Assembly (NCBI GenBank): GCA_949840805.1
Contig: CATKXR010000008.1
Coordinates: forward strand, 59,758 to 123,757
DNA length: 64,000 nucleotides
Origin: an uncultured Lachnospiraceae bacterium
GTDB taxonomy: Bacteria; Bacillota; Clostridia; Lachnospirales; Lachnospiraceae
Direction of reading: 5' to 3'
In this document: piece by piece, positions 43,357 to 52,117 of the stretch
Layout of the letters: each line of letters starts with the position of its first letter
Position numbering within the stretch: the stretch's first letter is position 1
Translations under genes and position numbers: made by a program
Notes under the pieces: model-generated
What the model saw: the letters and a program-made list of their open reading frames with translations, nothing else
Database searches by the model: none
What the model was told of the DNA's origin: nothing

Positions 43357-44676
43357 ATGAAGAAACGCAACAAATTTCTAGCCATGGGCCTTTGTGCGGC
43401 TCTGACAGCAACCACTTTAGCCGGATGCGGCGGCAGTGCCGGAGGCGGCGGAAACGCCGGCGGAGACAGCGCAGGCGGCGGCAATGGGGGCGGCGGCGAT
43501 GCCGGCGGAAAGCTGACCGTAGCCATCTGGGACAACGGACAGCAGCCGGGCCTTCAGAAAATCCTGGATGATTTCACCGCTTCCACAGGGATTCAGACCC
43601 AGCTTCAGGTTATTGAGTGGAACAGCTACTGGACTCTCTTGGAGGCAGGCGCTTCCGGCGGCGACATGCCTGACGTATTCTGGATGCACTCCAATGAAGC
43701 GGTCCGCTACATGTCCAACGGCATCCTGTTAGACATCACCGACAAGGTCAATGCCAGCGAAACCCTGGAACTGGACAAGTTCCCGGAGGATTTAAAGAAC
43801 ATGTACACCTATGACGGCAAGATTTACGCGCTTCCCAAGGACATGGATACCGTTGCCATCTGGTACAACAAGGATATGTTTGACGAGGCCGGCATCCCCT
43901 ATCCGGACGGAAGCTGGACCTGGGATGATTTTTATGATATTGCCAAGAAGCTTACCAAGGACGACGGCAGCCAGTTCGGTTTCTGCGCCAACCCGTCCAA
44001 TGAGCAGGATACCTGGATGAATACCGTATATACCTTAGGCGGATGCGTGTTAAACGCAGAGGGCAAGTCTGGATTTGACGATCCCAAGACGGTTGCCGCC
44101 ATGGAATTTGTTGATAAGCTGGTAAAGGAGACTATGCCTCCGGCATCCACCATGTCCGAGACTGGTACGGACGTACTGTTCGGCTCCGGCAAGGTTGCCA
44201 TGATCAGCCAGGGTTCCTGGATGGTAGCTGCCTTTAAGGACAATGAGTACATTGCCCAGCACGCAGACGTGGCAAGGCTTCCCAAGGATCCGGCGACCGG
44301 CAGAAGCATTTCCCTGTACAACGGCCTTGGCTGGTCTGCTTCCGCAGGCACCAAGAATCCGGAAGGCGCCTACAAGCTGATCGAGTGGTTCGCTTCCAAA
44401 GATATGCAGCAGAAGCAGGCAGAGCTTGGCGTGACCATGTCCGCATACGAGGGCGTATCTGATGCATGGGTTGGCAACACCGACCTGTTCAACCTGCAGC
44501 CTTATCTGGACGCTATGGATGACGTAGTGTTCCGTCCTGCTACCAAATCTACCCTGGCTTGGTGGAACCCCATGGTTGAGGAGCTGAAAAAGCCCTGGAA
44601 CGGTGAGGAGGATATGGCTACTGCCTGCGCCAACATCGCAAAGGTTATGAACGAAAAGATTGCAGAAGAAAACTAA
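43357..44676 (+). CDS. Sugar ABC transporter substrate-binding lipoprotein
   Basis: The 439-residue precursor has a lipoprotein signal (TLAGCGGS) and a Gly-rich linker of about 30 residues. A two-domain binding protein of the MalE/MsmE class follows (LTVAIWDNGQQPGLQKILDDF; GKIYALPKDMDTVAIWYNKDMF; SWTWDDFYDIAKKLT). The segment MISQGSWMV and C-terminal Trp residues are typical of oligosaccharide contacts. It is first in an operon with two permeases. Its position between two alpha-galactosidases suggests raffinose, stachyose or melibiose as ligand. No ATPase gene is nearby; a shared MsmK-type ATPase elsewhere would be needed. Confidence 0.88.
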   Translation: MKKRNKFLAMGLCAALTATTLAGCGGSAGGGGNAGGDSAGGGNGGGGDAGGKLTVAIWDNGQQPGLQKILDDFTASTGIQTQLQVIEWNSYWTLLEAGASGGDMPDVFWMHSNEAVRYMSNGILLDITDKVNASETLELDKFPEDLKNMYTYDGKIYALPKDMDTVAIWYNKDMFDEAGIPYPDGSWTWDDFYDIAKKLTKDDGSQFGFCANPSNEQDTWMNTVYTLGGCVLNAEGKSGFDDPKTVAAMEFVDKLVKETMPPASTMSETGTDVLFGSGKVAMISQGSWMVAAFKDNEYIAQHADVARLPKDPATGRSISLYNGLGWSASAGTKNPEGAYKLIEWFASKDMQQKQAELGVTMSAYEGVSDAWVGNTDLFNLQPYLDAMDDVVFRPATKSTLAWWNPMVEELKKPWNGEEDMATACANIAKVMNEKIAEEN

Positions 44677-44730
44677 AAAGCCACATATTTCGGTTCTCTG
44701 TAATGCCGGTATCCAAACGCAGATACCCGA

Positions 44731-44778
44731 CAGTCCGGATTCCCTGTTTTCCGTTTGTTATAGAAAGAATCCGGACTG
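44731..44778 (+). terminator. Attenuating hairpin between binding protein and permease genes
   Basis: A perfect 12-bp stem CAGTCCGGATTC (44731-44742) / GAATCCGGACTG (44767-44778) with a 24-base loop lies in the 147-base gap. It lacks a T run, so it more likely protects the upstream mRNA or causes partial termination, giving more binding protein than permease. Confidence 0.6.
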
Positions 44779-44823
44779 CCCACGGCAGAACCACAGCACT
44801 AAATCAAGAGAAGGGGTGAACTT

Positions 44824-45717
44824 GTGAGCAACATCAAAAAAGGAACCAGCCGGGAACGCAACGAGTTTATGTGGGGATGGCTCTTTATCCTTCCCACCAT
44901 GTTCGGACTTATTGTCCTGAATATTATTCCGATTTTCCAGACCATCTGGCAGAGCTTTTTCAAAACCGGCGACTTTGGCAGAGGCAACATCTTCATCGGA
45001 GCAGAAAACTACATCCGCCTGTTCGGGGACACTGAGGTATGGCAGTCTGTACTGAATACCTTTAAGTATGCGATTGTGGAAGTTCCGTTCTCCATCGCGA
45101 TCTCCCTGGTCCTGGCAGTTTTGCTGAACAGGAAAATGAAAGGCGTTTCTACTTACCGTACTATCTTCTTCCTTCCCATGGTTGCAGCTCCTGCTGCAGT
45201 AGCAATGGTATGGAGATGGCTGTTCAACACGGAATTTGGTCTTTTGAATCACATATTCGGCGGCAATGTGCAGTGGATTTCCGATCCAAAGATCGCGGTA
45301 TTCAGCATTGCTGTTATCGGTATCTGGTCCATCATCGGTTACAACATGGTACTGTTCCTTGCCGGGCTTCAGGAGATTCCGAGAGACTATTATGAGGCCG
45401 CTGACATTGACGGGGCCAACGGGATTGAGCAGTTCTTCAACATCACCGTTCCGCTGCTTTCCCCGACTATCTTCTTCGTCAGCATCACCAGAATCATCGG
45501 CGGGCTGCAGGTATTCGACCTGATCTTCATGGTTATGGATAAGAACAATCCAGCCCTTTACAAGACCCAGTCCATCGTATACCTGTTCTATCAGAACTCC
45601 TTTGTGGAGAATAACAAAGGCTATGGTTCCACTATCGTTGTACTTTTGATTGCCATCATTATGGTCATCACAGTATTCCAGATGATTGCACAGAAAAAAT
45701 GGGTTTACTACAATTAG
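44824..45717 (+). CDS. Sugar ABC transporter permease (MalF/MsmF type)
   Basis: The 297-residue protein has six membrane helices and the coupling motif EAADIDGANGIEQFFNITVP of CUT1-family sugar permeases. The start codon is GTG at 44824, five bases after AAGGGGTG. It pairs with the next gene to form the channel. Landmarks: FILPTMFGLIVLNIIPIFQ at the N-terminus and AGLQEIPRDYYEAA before the coupling loop. It lies in the operon with the binding lipoprotein. Confidence 0.9.
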   Translation: MSNIKKGTSRERNEFMWGWLFILPTMFGLIVLNIIPIFQTIWQSFFKTGDFGRGNIFIGAENYIRLFGDTEVWQSVLNTFKYAIVEVPFSIAISLVLAVLLNRKMKGVSTYRTIFFLPMVAAPAAVAMVWRWLFNTEFGLLNHIFGGNVQWISDPKIAVFSIAVIGIWSIIGYNMVLFLAGLQEIPRDYYEAADIDGANGIEQFFNITVPLLSPTIFFVSITRIIGGLQVFDLIFMVMDKNNPALYKTQSIVYLFYQNSFVENNKGYGSTIVVLLIAIIMVITVFQMIAQKKWVYYN

Positions 45718-45738
45718 GATTAGGAGGAGGAAATTGTT

Positions 45739-46563
45739 ATGGAACAAAGAGCAAAAATCATGTCAATCGTCATTCATCTCATCCTGATTCTGGTATCCAT
45801 CACCATGCTGGTTCCGTTTCTTTGGATGGCGTTGACAGCATTTAAGTCAATGACAGAAGCTACATCTGTGAATCCTTTCGTCATTTTCCCAAGTGTATGG
45901 CGGACAGAGAACTTCACCACGGTTATCAACAACATGGATTTCCCAATCCTGTACTGGAACACCCTGCTGCTGATTGCAGGACGTGTTATTGCGGCAGTCC
46001 TGACTGCTACCCTGGCCGGCTATGCGTTTGCCAGACTTGAATTCAGAGGCAAGAACTTTATGTTCTCCCTGATCCTGTTCCAGATGATGGTTCCCGGACA
46101 GATTTACATCATTCCCCAGTACCTGATGGTCAGCAAAATGGGAATGCTGAACACCATCTTTGCCTTGGTATTCCCAGGCCTGGTTACTGCATTTGGTACG
46201 TTCCTGCTTCGTCAGGCATACATGGGACTGCCAAGGGATCTGGAAGAAGCGGCCCGCTTAGACGGCTGCAACATCGGCCAGACCTTCCTTTGGATCATGG
46301 CTCCTTTGACCCAGTCTTCTATGGTAGCCTTAGGTATCTTTACCGCAGTGTTTGCCTACAAGGATCTGATGTGGCCGTTGATCTGTAACCGTGACGTAAT
46401 GCCCCTGTCTGCTGCTTTGGCAAAAATGCAGGGCCAGTACACCAATAACTATCCGCAGCTTATGGCTGCCTCCCTGCTGGCTTGTGTCCCGATGATCGTA
46501 CTGTATCTGATCTTCCAGAAGCAGTTCGTAGAAGGTATCGCGACTTCCGGCGGTAAGCTGTAA
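45739..46563 (+). CDS. Sugar ABC transporter permease (MalG/MsmG type)
   Basis: The 274-residue protein has six membrane helices and the coupling loop LPRDLEEAARLDGCNIGQTF of the second CUT1 permease. The N-terminal LVPFLWMALTAFKS and the block PGQIYIIPQYLMVSKMGMLN are characteristic of MalG-type partners. It follows GGAGGAGG 21 bases after the first permease and completes the channel. A terminator-like hairpin follows, then a YesL-like gene. Confidence 0.9.
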   Translation: MEQRAKIMSIVIHLILILVSITMLVPFLWMALTAFKSMTEATSVNPFVIFPSVWRTENFTTVINNMDFPILYWNTLLLIAGRVIAAVLTATLAGYAFARLEFRGKNFMFSLILFQMMVPGQIYIIPQYLMVSKMGMLNTIFALVFPGLVTAFGTFLLRQAYMGLPRDLEEAARLDGCNIGQTFLWIMAPLTQSSMVALGIFTAVFAYKDLMWPLICNRDVMPLSAALAKMQGQYTNNYPQLMAASLLACVPMIVLYLIFQKQFVEGIATSGGKL

Positions 46564-46596
46564 AACATTTCACACAAAACACAGGCTTTAAACCCA

Positions 46597-46646
46597 GAAA
46601 AGCCCGCCAAGTCCCAAGGTACTCCTTGCGGTGCGGCGGGCTTTTC
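46597..46646 (+). terminator. Terminator after the sugar ABC permeases
   Basis: A 12-bp stem GAAAAGCCCGCC / GGCGGGCTTTTC with a 26-base loop and a weak U-rich tail. It may only partly separate the permeases from the downstream YesL-like and alpha-galactosidase genes. Confidence 0.65.
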
Positions 46647-46676
46647 CCTTATACCGGCTGAAGGAAAGGGGAATTT

Positions 46677-47339
46677 ATGAATTTTTTCAATGAGGATAAT
46701 TTTCTGCACCAATTCTTTTTGTTTTTAGGAAAGCTGATTGCGCTGAATCTTCTCTGGATGATATGCAGTATTCCGGTCATCACCATCGGCGCTTCCACCA
46801 CTGCCATGTATTACTGCACCCTAAAGCTTCACAAGGACAAGGATATTGATGCCATTAAATCCTTTTTCAAAAGCTTTAAAAGGAATTTTCTTCAATCCAC
46901 CATCATCTGGGTGATTCTGCTCCTGGCTGCATTTATCCTATGGCTGGAACAAATTGCCGTCAAAACCATGCCTGCCGGAGCCAGACAGATGTTCACCTAC
47001 GTGCTTGCCGCTGTGGGAATCCTCCTGCTTCTGCTCACTCTTTACATTTTTCCCACTGTGGCGTCTTTCGATAACAAGATCAAAAAGCTGGCAGGCCACA
47101 GCATATATTTTATTTTCCGCCAGCCTGGATATGCTGTGGCAGTTACTGCTATTACGTGCCTGCCTATGTACTTTACCGTGGTGGATACAGAGCTGTTTCC
47201 TGTGTATTTATTTATATGGCTGATGTGCGGCTTTTCCCTGACCGCTTACGCAAACTCCTGGTTTTTATGGCGGCTTTATCGTCCGTTCTTTGAGGAGGAC
47301 ACGAAAAAAACCGAAGAAAATTCCCTTGACATCCCCTGA
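46677..47339 (+). CDS. YesL family (DUF624) membrane protein
   Basis: The 220-residue protein opens with an amphipathic helix and LIALNLLWMICSIPVITIGASTTAMYY, the signature of the YesL/DUF624 family, and has about five membrane helices. Family members nearly always lie beside CUT1 sugar ABC genes in Firmicutes, but their biochemical role is not established; a part in transporter assembly or function is inferred from context. It follows AAGGGG. Another member is encoded at 50103-50717. Confidence 0.85.
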   Translation: MNFFNEDNFLHQFFLFLGKLIALNLLWMICSIPVITIGASTTAMYYCTLKLHKDKDIDAIKSFFKSFKRNFLQSTIIWVILLLAAFILWLEQIAVKTMPAGARQMFTYVLAAVGILLLLLTLYIFPTVASFDNKIKKLAGHSIYFIFRQPGYAVAVTAITCLPMYFTVVDTELFPVYLFIWLMCGFSLTAYANSWFLWRLYRPFFEEDTKKTEENSLDIP

Positions 47340-47489
47340 ATCCTCTGCTTTAATAGAGGAATTGACAGCAATCCGGCCGGCTTAGACGGTCATGGATATT
47401 CCATATCCTTTTCTTATCAGGCAGCCGTCGGGATCCCTCCCAAACCGCTGCCCTGGCAACATTATACTTCACATATGGAGGACACAAAT

Positions 47490-49688
47490 ATGGACCCAAT
47501 CAAATTCAATCCGCAAACACGTGTATTTACCCTGCGCACCCGCTCCACCATGTATCAAATGCAGATTGAGCGCTATGATACCCTGGTTCATTTATACTAT
47601 GGCGCCAATTTAGGCGATGCAGAGATCGTTCATCGAATCGTGAATCTGGACCGGGGCTTTTCCGGCAATCCTTACGAGGCAGAGGATGACCGCCGCTTTT
47701 CCCTGGATGTGCTTCCCCAAGAGTATACGGCGGAAGGCAACGGCGACTACCGCATTCAGGGCATAGAGATCCGCCATCCTGACGGCAGCAACTGTCTTCA
47801 GCTTAAATACCGCTCCCACAAAATCCTTCCGGGCAAGTACAGCCTTCCGGGCCTCCCTGCCCTTTTTGCCAAGGATCCTTCGGATGCCGCCACCTTGGAA
47901 ATCCTTCTGGCGGACAGCGTAAGCGGGGTGGAGGTCAAGCTGCTTTACGGCGTATTTCCCCAATGTGACGTAATAACCCGTGCCGTGGAGGTGGTAAACA
48001 ACGGCACCCGGCGGATTGCCCTGAAAAAAGCCATGTCCTTAGAGCTGGATTTCCCAAAACGCACCATGGACATGATTCATTTCTACGGACGGCACAATAT
48101 GGAACGGCAGACGGAACGGCGCCCTGTATGCCACGGCATTCAGACCATTGAAAGCAAGCGGGGCATGTCCAGCCATCATCACAACCCGGCTGTCATCCTG
48201 TGCGACCGGACTGCCACGGAAGACTACGGGGAATGCTGCGGCGTCGTCTTTGTGTACAGCGGCAATTTCCAGTGCCAGGTGGAATTGGACCAGGCAGAAC
48301 AGACCCGCCTGATCATGGGAATCCACCACAGCAACTTCTCCTTCCGGTTAAATCCCGGGGAAAGCTTTGTGGCGCCGGAGGCAGTGATGACCTGGTCAGG
48401 CAGAGGATTGGAGCAGATCTCCCATCACTTCCACGACGCATTCCGCAATCACCTGATCCGCAGCAGCTATGTGAACCGCCATCGTCCGGTGCTGGTGAAC
48501 AACTGGGAAGCCACCTATTTTCAGTTTGACGAGAAAAAACTTTACGGCATTGCCAAGGCGGCAAAAGATCTGGGCATTGAACTTTTTGTCCTGGACGATG
48601 GCTGGTTCGGCAAACGGGACGACGACATTTCCGGCCTGGGAGACTGGTATGTGAATGAAAAGAAAATCCATGGCGGCCTTCCTGCCCTGGTAGAGAAGAT
48701 TCATGGCCTGGGGATGAAATTCGGAATCTGGATTGAGCCGGAGATGATTTCCGAGGACAGCGATCTTTACCGCACCCATCCGGACTGGTGCCTCAAGGTA
48801 CCCGGGCGCAATCCTATGACCAGCCGCGGCCAACTTAACCTGGACGTGTCCCGCAAAGAAGTCCGGGACTATGTGATGGGCCAGATCTTCCAGGTACTGG
48901 ACGCATGCCATGTGGAATATGTGAAGTGGGACGTGAACCGGGCTGTGAGCAATGTGTACTCCTTAAGTCTTCCTGACGACCGCCAGGGAGAGGTGCTCCA
49001 CCGCCATATGCTGGGCGTCTATGACATGATGGAACAGTTAGTAAGCCGGTATCCTGACCTCCTTTTGGAGACCTGCGCAGGAGGCGGCGGACGCTTTGAC
49101 GCGGGCATGCTCTACTACTCTCCCCAGATCTGGTGCAGTGACAACACGGACGCCATAGATCGTCTGGAAGTTCAGTACGGCACCTCCTTCCTCTATCCTG
49201 TCAGCGCCATGGGCGCCCATATCAGTGTCTGTCCCAACCATCAGACCGGGCGCACCACCCCCATGGAAACCCGGGCGGCGGTAGCCATGTCCGGCACCTT
49301 TGGATATGAACTGGATTTGGAGCATATGACAGAAGAAGAAAAAGAACAGGCCACTGCTCAGATTGAAGAATTTAAACGAATCGAACCTTTGATTCAGTCC
49401 GGGGACTACTACCGGATCACCGCCCCGGGAGATGAGAACAACGCGGTGGTATGGTCCTTTGTGGCAAAAGACCGAAGCCGGGCCCTGGTGCTGGGGGTGA
49501 TTCCCAGAAAGTATGCCAACCCGCCGATTACCCTGATCCGCTTAAGAGGGCTGGATCCGGACATGCAGTATCGGGAAATCAGAACCGGATGTATCTATAC
49601 GGGAGCCGTGCTCATGTACGCAGGGATTCCCCTTCCGGTGCCGGAAATGGATTATCAGGCGGTTGGATTTGAGTTCCAGGCAGTTTAG
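47490..49688 (+). CDS. Alpha-galactosidase, GH36 (second copy)
   Basis: The 732-residue product is a diverged paralogue of the enzyme at 38433. Counting from the ATG at 47490 the nucleophile is Asp481 in KWDVNR and the acid/base is Asp551 in IWCSDNTDA; the contact loop is LDDGWFGKRDDDISGLGDW. ETCAGGGGRFDAG is intact. The start follows TGGAGG by eight bases; an ATG five codons upstream overlaps that site. No signal peptide is seen. The differing loop (KRDD for ARSN) may shift preference between raffinose-type chains and other alpha-galactosides. It lies downstream of the YesL-like gene, maybe partly in the ABC operon. Confidence 0.95.
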   Translation: MDPIKFNPQTRVFTLRTRSTMYQMQIERYDTLVHLYYGANLGDAEIVHRIVNLDRGFSGNPYEAEDDRRFSLDVLPQEYTAEGNGDYRIQGIEIRHPDGSNCLQLKYRSHKILPGKYSLPGLPALFAKDPSDAATLEILLADSVSGVEVKLLYGVFPQCDVITRAVEVVNNGTRRIALKKAMSLELDFPKRTMDMIHFYGRHNMERQTERRPVCHGIQTIESKRGMSSHHHNPAVILCDRTATEDYGECCGVVFVYSGNFQCQVELDQAEQTRLIMGIHHSNFSFRLNPGESFVAPEAVMTWSGRGLEQISHHFHDAFRNHLIRSSYVNRHRPVLVNNWEATYFQFDEKKLYGIAKAAKDLGIELFVLDDGWFGKRDDDISGLGDWYVNEKKIHGGLPALVEKIHGLGMKFGIWIEPEMISEDSDLYRTHPDWCLKVPGRNPMTSRGQLNLDVSRKEVRDYVMGQIFQVLDACHVEYVKWDVNRAVSNVYSLSLPDDRQGEVLHRHMLGVYDMMEQLVSRYPDLLLETCAGGGGRFDAGMLYYSPQIWCSDNTDAIDRLEVQYGTSFLYPVSAMGAHISVCPNHQTGRTTPMETRAAVAMSGTFGYELDLEHMTEEEKEQATAQIEEFKRIEPLIQSGDYYRITAPGDENNAVVWSFVAKDRSRALVLGVIPRKYANPPITLIRLRGLDPDMQYREIRTGCIYTGAVLMYAGIPLPVPEMDYQAVGFEFQAV

Positions 49689-49701
49689 ATACTTTATCGT
49701 G

Positions 49702-49757
49702 CAGTACTGTCTATAGATCAATATTGTTAATTGAAAGTTTTTTCCGAAGGGTCCGCA
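49702..49757 (+). repeat. 56-bp module, second copy
   Basis: Begins CAGTACTGTCTATAGATCAA and ends GAAGGGTCCGCA; matches 40686-40741 at equal length. In both places it starts 13-18 bases after an alpha-galactosidase stop codon. Confidence 0.8.
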
Positions 49758-49892
49758 GGAGAAGGGGGACAGAACGTTTTCAGACACGTTCTCACTCCGT
49801 TTTTCACGTAGCGGTACTAAGGCTGTAAAAGACACAGCCTAAGTGCCGACGTGAAAAGAGGGTCTTCAAACGTTCTGTCCCCCTTCTCCTGC
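49755..49892. repeat. 138-bp nested palindrome
   Basis: Perfect 25-bp outer arms lie at 49755-49779 and 49868-49892. Inside is a second, imperfect stem built from TTTTCACGT / ACGTGAAAA and CGGTACTAAGGCTGT / ACAGCCTAAGTGCCG around a 7-base loop (49826-49832 region). It starts within the 56-bp module and lies ahead of repeat C. There is no open frame. It could be a bidirectional terminator, a REPIN-like element or a structured RNA. Confidence 0.85.
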
Positions 49893-49949
49893 TACTTTCC
49901 TGGCATGCTTTACGGAAGGCATTGCTTCCATAAAACGGCCGATAAAGCA

Positions 49950-50095
49950 GCCTGGTCTGTTACCCGTACCCCGGGAAACCCTCGAAGAACGTCGGCGCTA
50001 AATTCGCCGGGATGGTTTTCCCGGCGAATTTAGCGTCCGCTACGTTCTTCACGGAGCGAGAGCGCGTTTTCCGGGGTACGGGTAACTGGACAGGC
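49950..50095 (+). repeat. 146-bp palindromic repeat, copy C
   Basis: Same length and orientation as copies A and B. The outer arms pair fully over TTACCCGTACCCCGG and less well at the tips. The central stem is the best of the three: GCTAAATTCGCCGGG / CCCGGCGAATTTAGC with an 8-base loop. It lies between the convergent alpha-galactosidase and YesL-like genes. Confidence 0.85.
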
Positions 50096-50102
50096 GGCCA
50101 TT

Positions 50103-50717
50103 TCATCTTTTTCCTCCAACAATCGCCAATATATTGGAAAGCAGATAAGAACACAAAAGAGCGCAAAGCCCCTCCCCAAAAATAACCGCAGGAGTAAAAA
50201 TGCGGATAATAACCACTGCCATCGTAAAATAGATCAAAGCCATCAGCACCGTACACAGAAGGAACCGCATACCGATCATCAGCGAGTTCTTAAACATGGC
50301 CCATGTGGTATTGTCAAATCTTGCCAAAAGAGGGAATACATACATCAATATAATGGCATAAGCGGCAAGAGCAGCCATAAATACAGCTGTTCCCAGAGTC
50401 CACAGCCCGTTGTCAAACCGCATATGGTAAAAAATGTAGCCGTCTATCCCAAGAAGGATCCCCACCGCCAAAAGAATCAGCCAGATCACCGTTGCCTGAC
50501 GGAAATTTTCCTTAAATGAATGGAAAAACGCCCTGGTGACGGCGCCCTCCTCATTTTTGGCAATCTTTAAGGTCACGTAAAAAAGCGCGGTTGTGGAAGC
50601 GCCCACGGTAAAAACAGGCAGGCAGCAGACAAACCAGAGGATGTTCAGCCAGACCGCATACACGATCTTTGTGATAAGCTGCATCACAGGCCCGTCAATT
50701 TCCAAAAGTCCTTTCAT
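50103..50717 (-). CDS. YesL family (DUF624) membrane protein
   Basis: The 204-residue protein has the family opening YAVWLNILWFVCCLPVFTVG followed by ASTTALFYVTL, and about five membrane helices. It starts six bases after the LacI-type regulator gene, with GGAGGG before the ATG, so the two are one operon. Its neighbour across the divergent promoter is an LplB/YtcP ABC system, the usual company of YesL. The function is not established. Confidence 0.85.
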   Translation of the reverse strand: MKGLLEIDGPVMQLITKIVYAVWLNILWFVCCLPVFTVGASTTALFYVTLKIAKNEEGAVTRAFFHSFKENFRQATVIWLILLAVGILLGIDGYIFYHMRFDNGLWTLGTAVFMAALAAYAIILMYVFPLLARFDNTTWAMFKNSLMIGMRFLLCTVLMALIYFTMAVVIIRIFTPAVIFGEGLCALLCSYLLSNILAIVGGKR

Positions 50718-50723
50718 AACGAT

Positions 50724-51791
50724 TTATCCCTCCGTAGATTCCCTGAAAATCAAATTGGTTTCCACATACACAGTACGATAATTTAAAGATGGCTCCCTGA
50801 TCCGCGATACCAGAAGCTGGACGGCCGAAAGCCCTATATCCTGGCTATGTATATGGATGGTGGTAAGGGACGGCACCACAACCCTTGATTCAGGCGAATC
50901 ATCAAAGCCGCACAGCCAGACATCGCCAGGGATCGAATAACCCAGGGAATGAAGCACCTGCATCATGTCCAGAGCCGCCGCATCGTTGGTGCAGATGAAA
51001 ACATCGGGAAGTTTTTTCATACAGCCGATGCATTCAGACAGGTATTTATGGTAATTCTCCCGGTCCGTCCCCGAAATCCCCTGTCTGTTCTCGATCAGGC
51101 AGTATTCCTCCGGACAGGAAAGCCCCATCATGTACATGGCATTGCGGTAGCTCATATACCGTTCATAAAAGGACTGGCAATGCATATAGGGACCCACAAA
51201 GCCGATCTGCTTTTTCCCTCTTTGAACCATCTCCTTGACAAAACGATAGATTTCCGTCCGGTTGTCCATATAAAGCAGATCCGCCTCCAGGGGAGCTTCA
51301 AAACCATCGGCAGGAGAATCAATAAACAAAAGCGGAAGGTTCAGGCCGCAAAGCAGCCGGCAGTAGGCATGGTCAAAAATTTCAATACACGCGACGCCGG
51401 CAATCCGTTCCGGCCTGAAGGAGACAGGAAGCCGTAATTCCCTTATCTCTTCCTCGATTACCCGGTATATAATCAGGCTGTAGCCCAGCAGCGCCAGCTC
51501 CTTTTGAAACTTATCAAGCATGGTTGACGCAAAATGGGAGCCGCCTACAAAATTGCCCAGAAACAGTGCGATCTCATTTTTTTCTTTTGCCTCCAAAATA
51601 GAAGGCAATAAGGCTGCTTCCGCAATATTCATATAGGAAAATTGTTTATATCCCATTTCCTGTGCTTTTTTCAAAATCTTATCCCTGGTGGCAGCCGCCA
51701 ATACCCCCGTATTATTGATTGCCTTTGAGACCGTATTGCGGGAAACGCCCAAAGCATCCGCGATATCCTGAATGGTAACTTTTGAAGCCAT
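50724..51791 (-). CDS. LacI family transcriptional regulator
   Basis: The 355-residue protein has the LacI helix-turn-helix and hinge at the N-terminus (VTIQDIADALGVSRNTVSKAIN) and a type I periplasmic-binding-like effector domain (CLNDAAALD-like segment FICTNDAAALDMMQVLHSLG; GFDDSPESRVVVPSLTTI). It follows AAAGGAG. It is divergent from the ABC-GH32 operon, which it probably represses in the absence of a fructoside; repeated A/T-rich motifs over that promoter are candidate operators. Confidence 0.9.
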   Translation of the reverse strand: MASKVTIQDIADALGVSRNTVSKAINNTGVLAAATRDKILKKAQEMGYKQFSYMNIAEAALLPSILEAKEKNEIALFLGNFVGGSHFASTMLDKFQKELALLGYSLIIYRVIEEEIRELRLPVSFRPERIAGVACIEIFDHAYCRLLCGLNLPLLFIDSPADGFEAPLEADLLYMDNRTEIYRFVKEMVQRGKKQIGFVGPYMHCQSFYERYMSYRNAMYMMGLSCPEEYCLIENRQGISGTDRENYHKYLSECIGCMKKLPDVFICTNDAAALDMMQVLHSLGYSIPGDVWLCGFDDSPESRVVVPSLTTIHIHSQDIGLSAVQLLVSRIREPSLNYRTVYVETNLIFRESTEG

Positions 51792-51849
51792 AATCTTCTC
51801 CTTTCCAATCTTTCATAGGTATCATATCGCACAGTTCAAAATATGTCAA

Positions 51850-51960
51850 ATGTAAAATCACAATTTTTTTATTCGATATGATGAAAAATGTAAAATTTAA
51901 TCAAGAAAAATTGTTTAAATGTAAAATTTATATTGACCATGCGTAAAATTTATGGTATGT
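51850..51960 (+). promoter_or_regulatory. Promoter of the ABC-GH32 operon with repeated operator-like motif
   Basis: The -35 box TTGACC (51933-51938) and -10 box TATGTT (51956-51961 region) are 17 bases apart. The motif ATGTAAAATTT or a close variant occurs at 51850, 51888, 51919 and 51939, and ATGTAAAA again at about 52065 and 52076. The copy at 51939 lies in the promoter spacer, where a bound repressor would block RNA polymerase. The 326-base divergent region holds no gene. Confidence 0.6.
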
Positions 51961-52117
51961 TATACACAAGATGTGTGGTTGTTATTTTACGTTTGCACAA
52001 ATTATAAATATACATCAAACGGGCATGGAAAAATACCGAAAGAGAACCCGGTAAAGGCGCCGCGATGTAAAACAAATGTAAAAAAAACAAAACAGCCATG
52101 CGAGAAAGGGGGAACCA

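Noticed and set aside
44758..45747. Minus-strand frame of 329 codons
   Set aside because: Antisense of the sugar permease; the permease has a ribosome binding site, six helices and the EAA loop.
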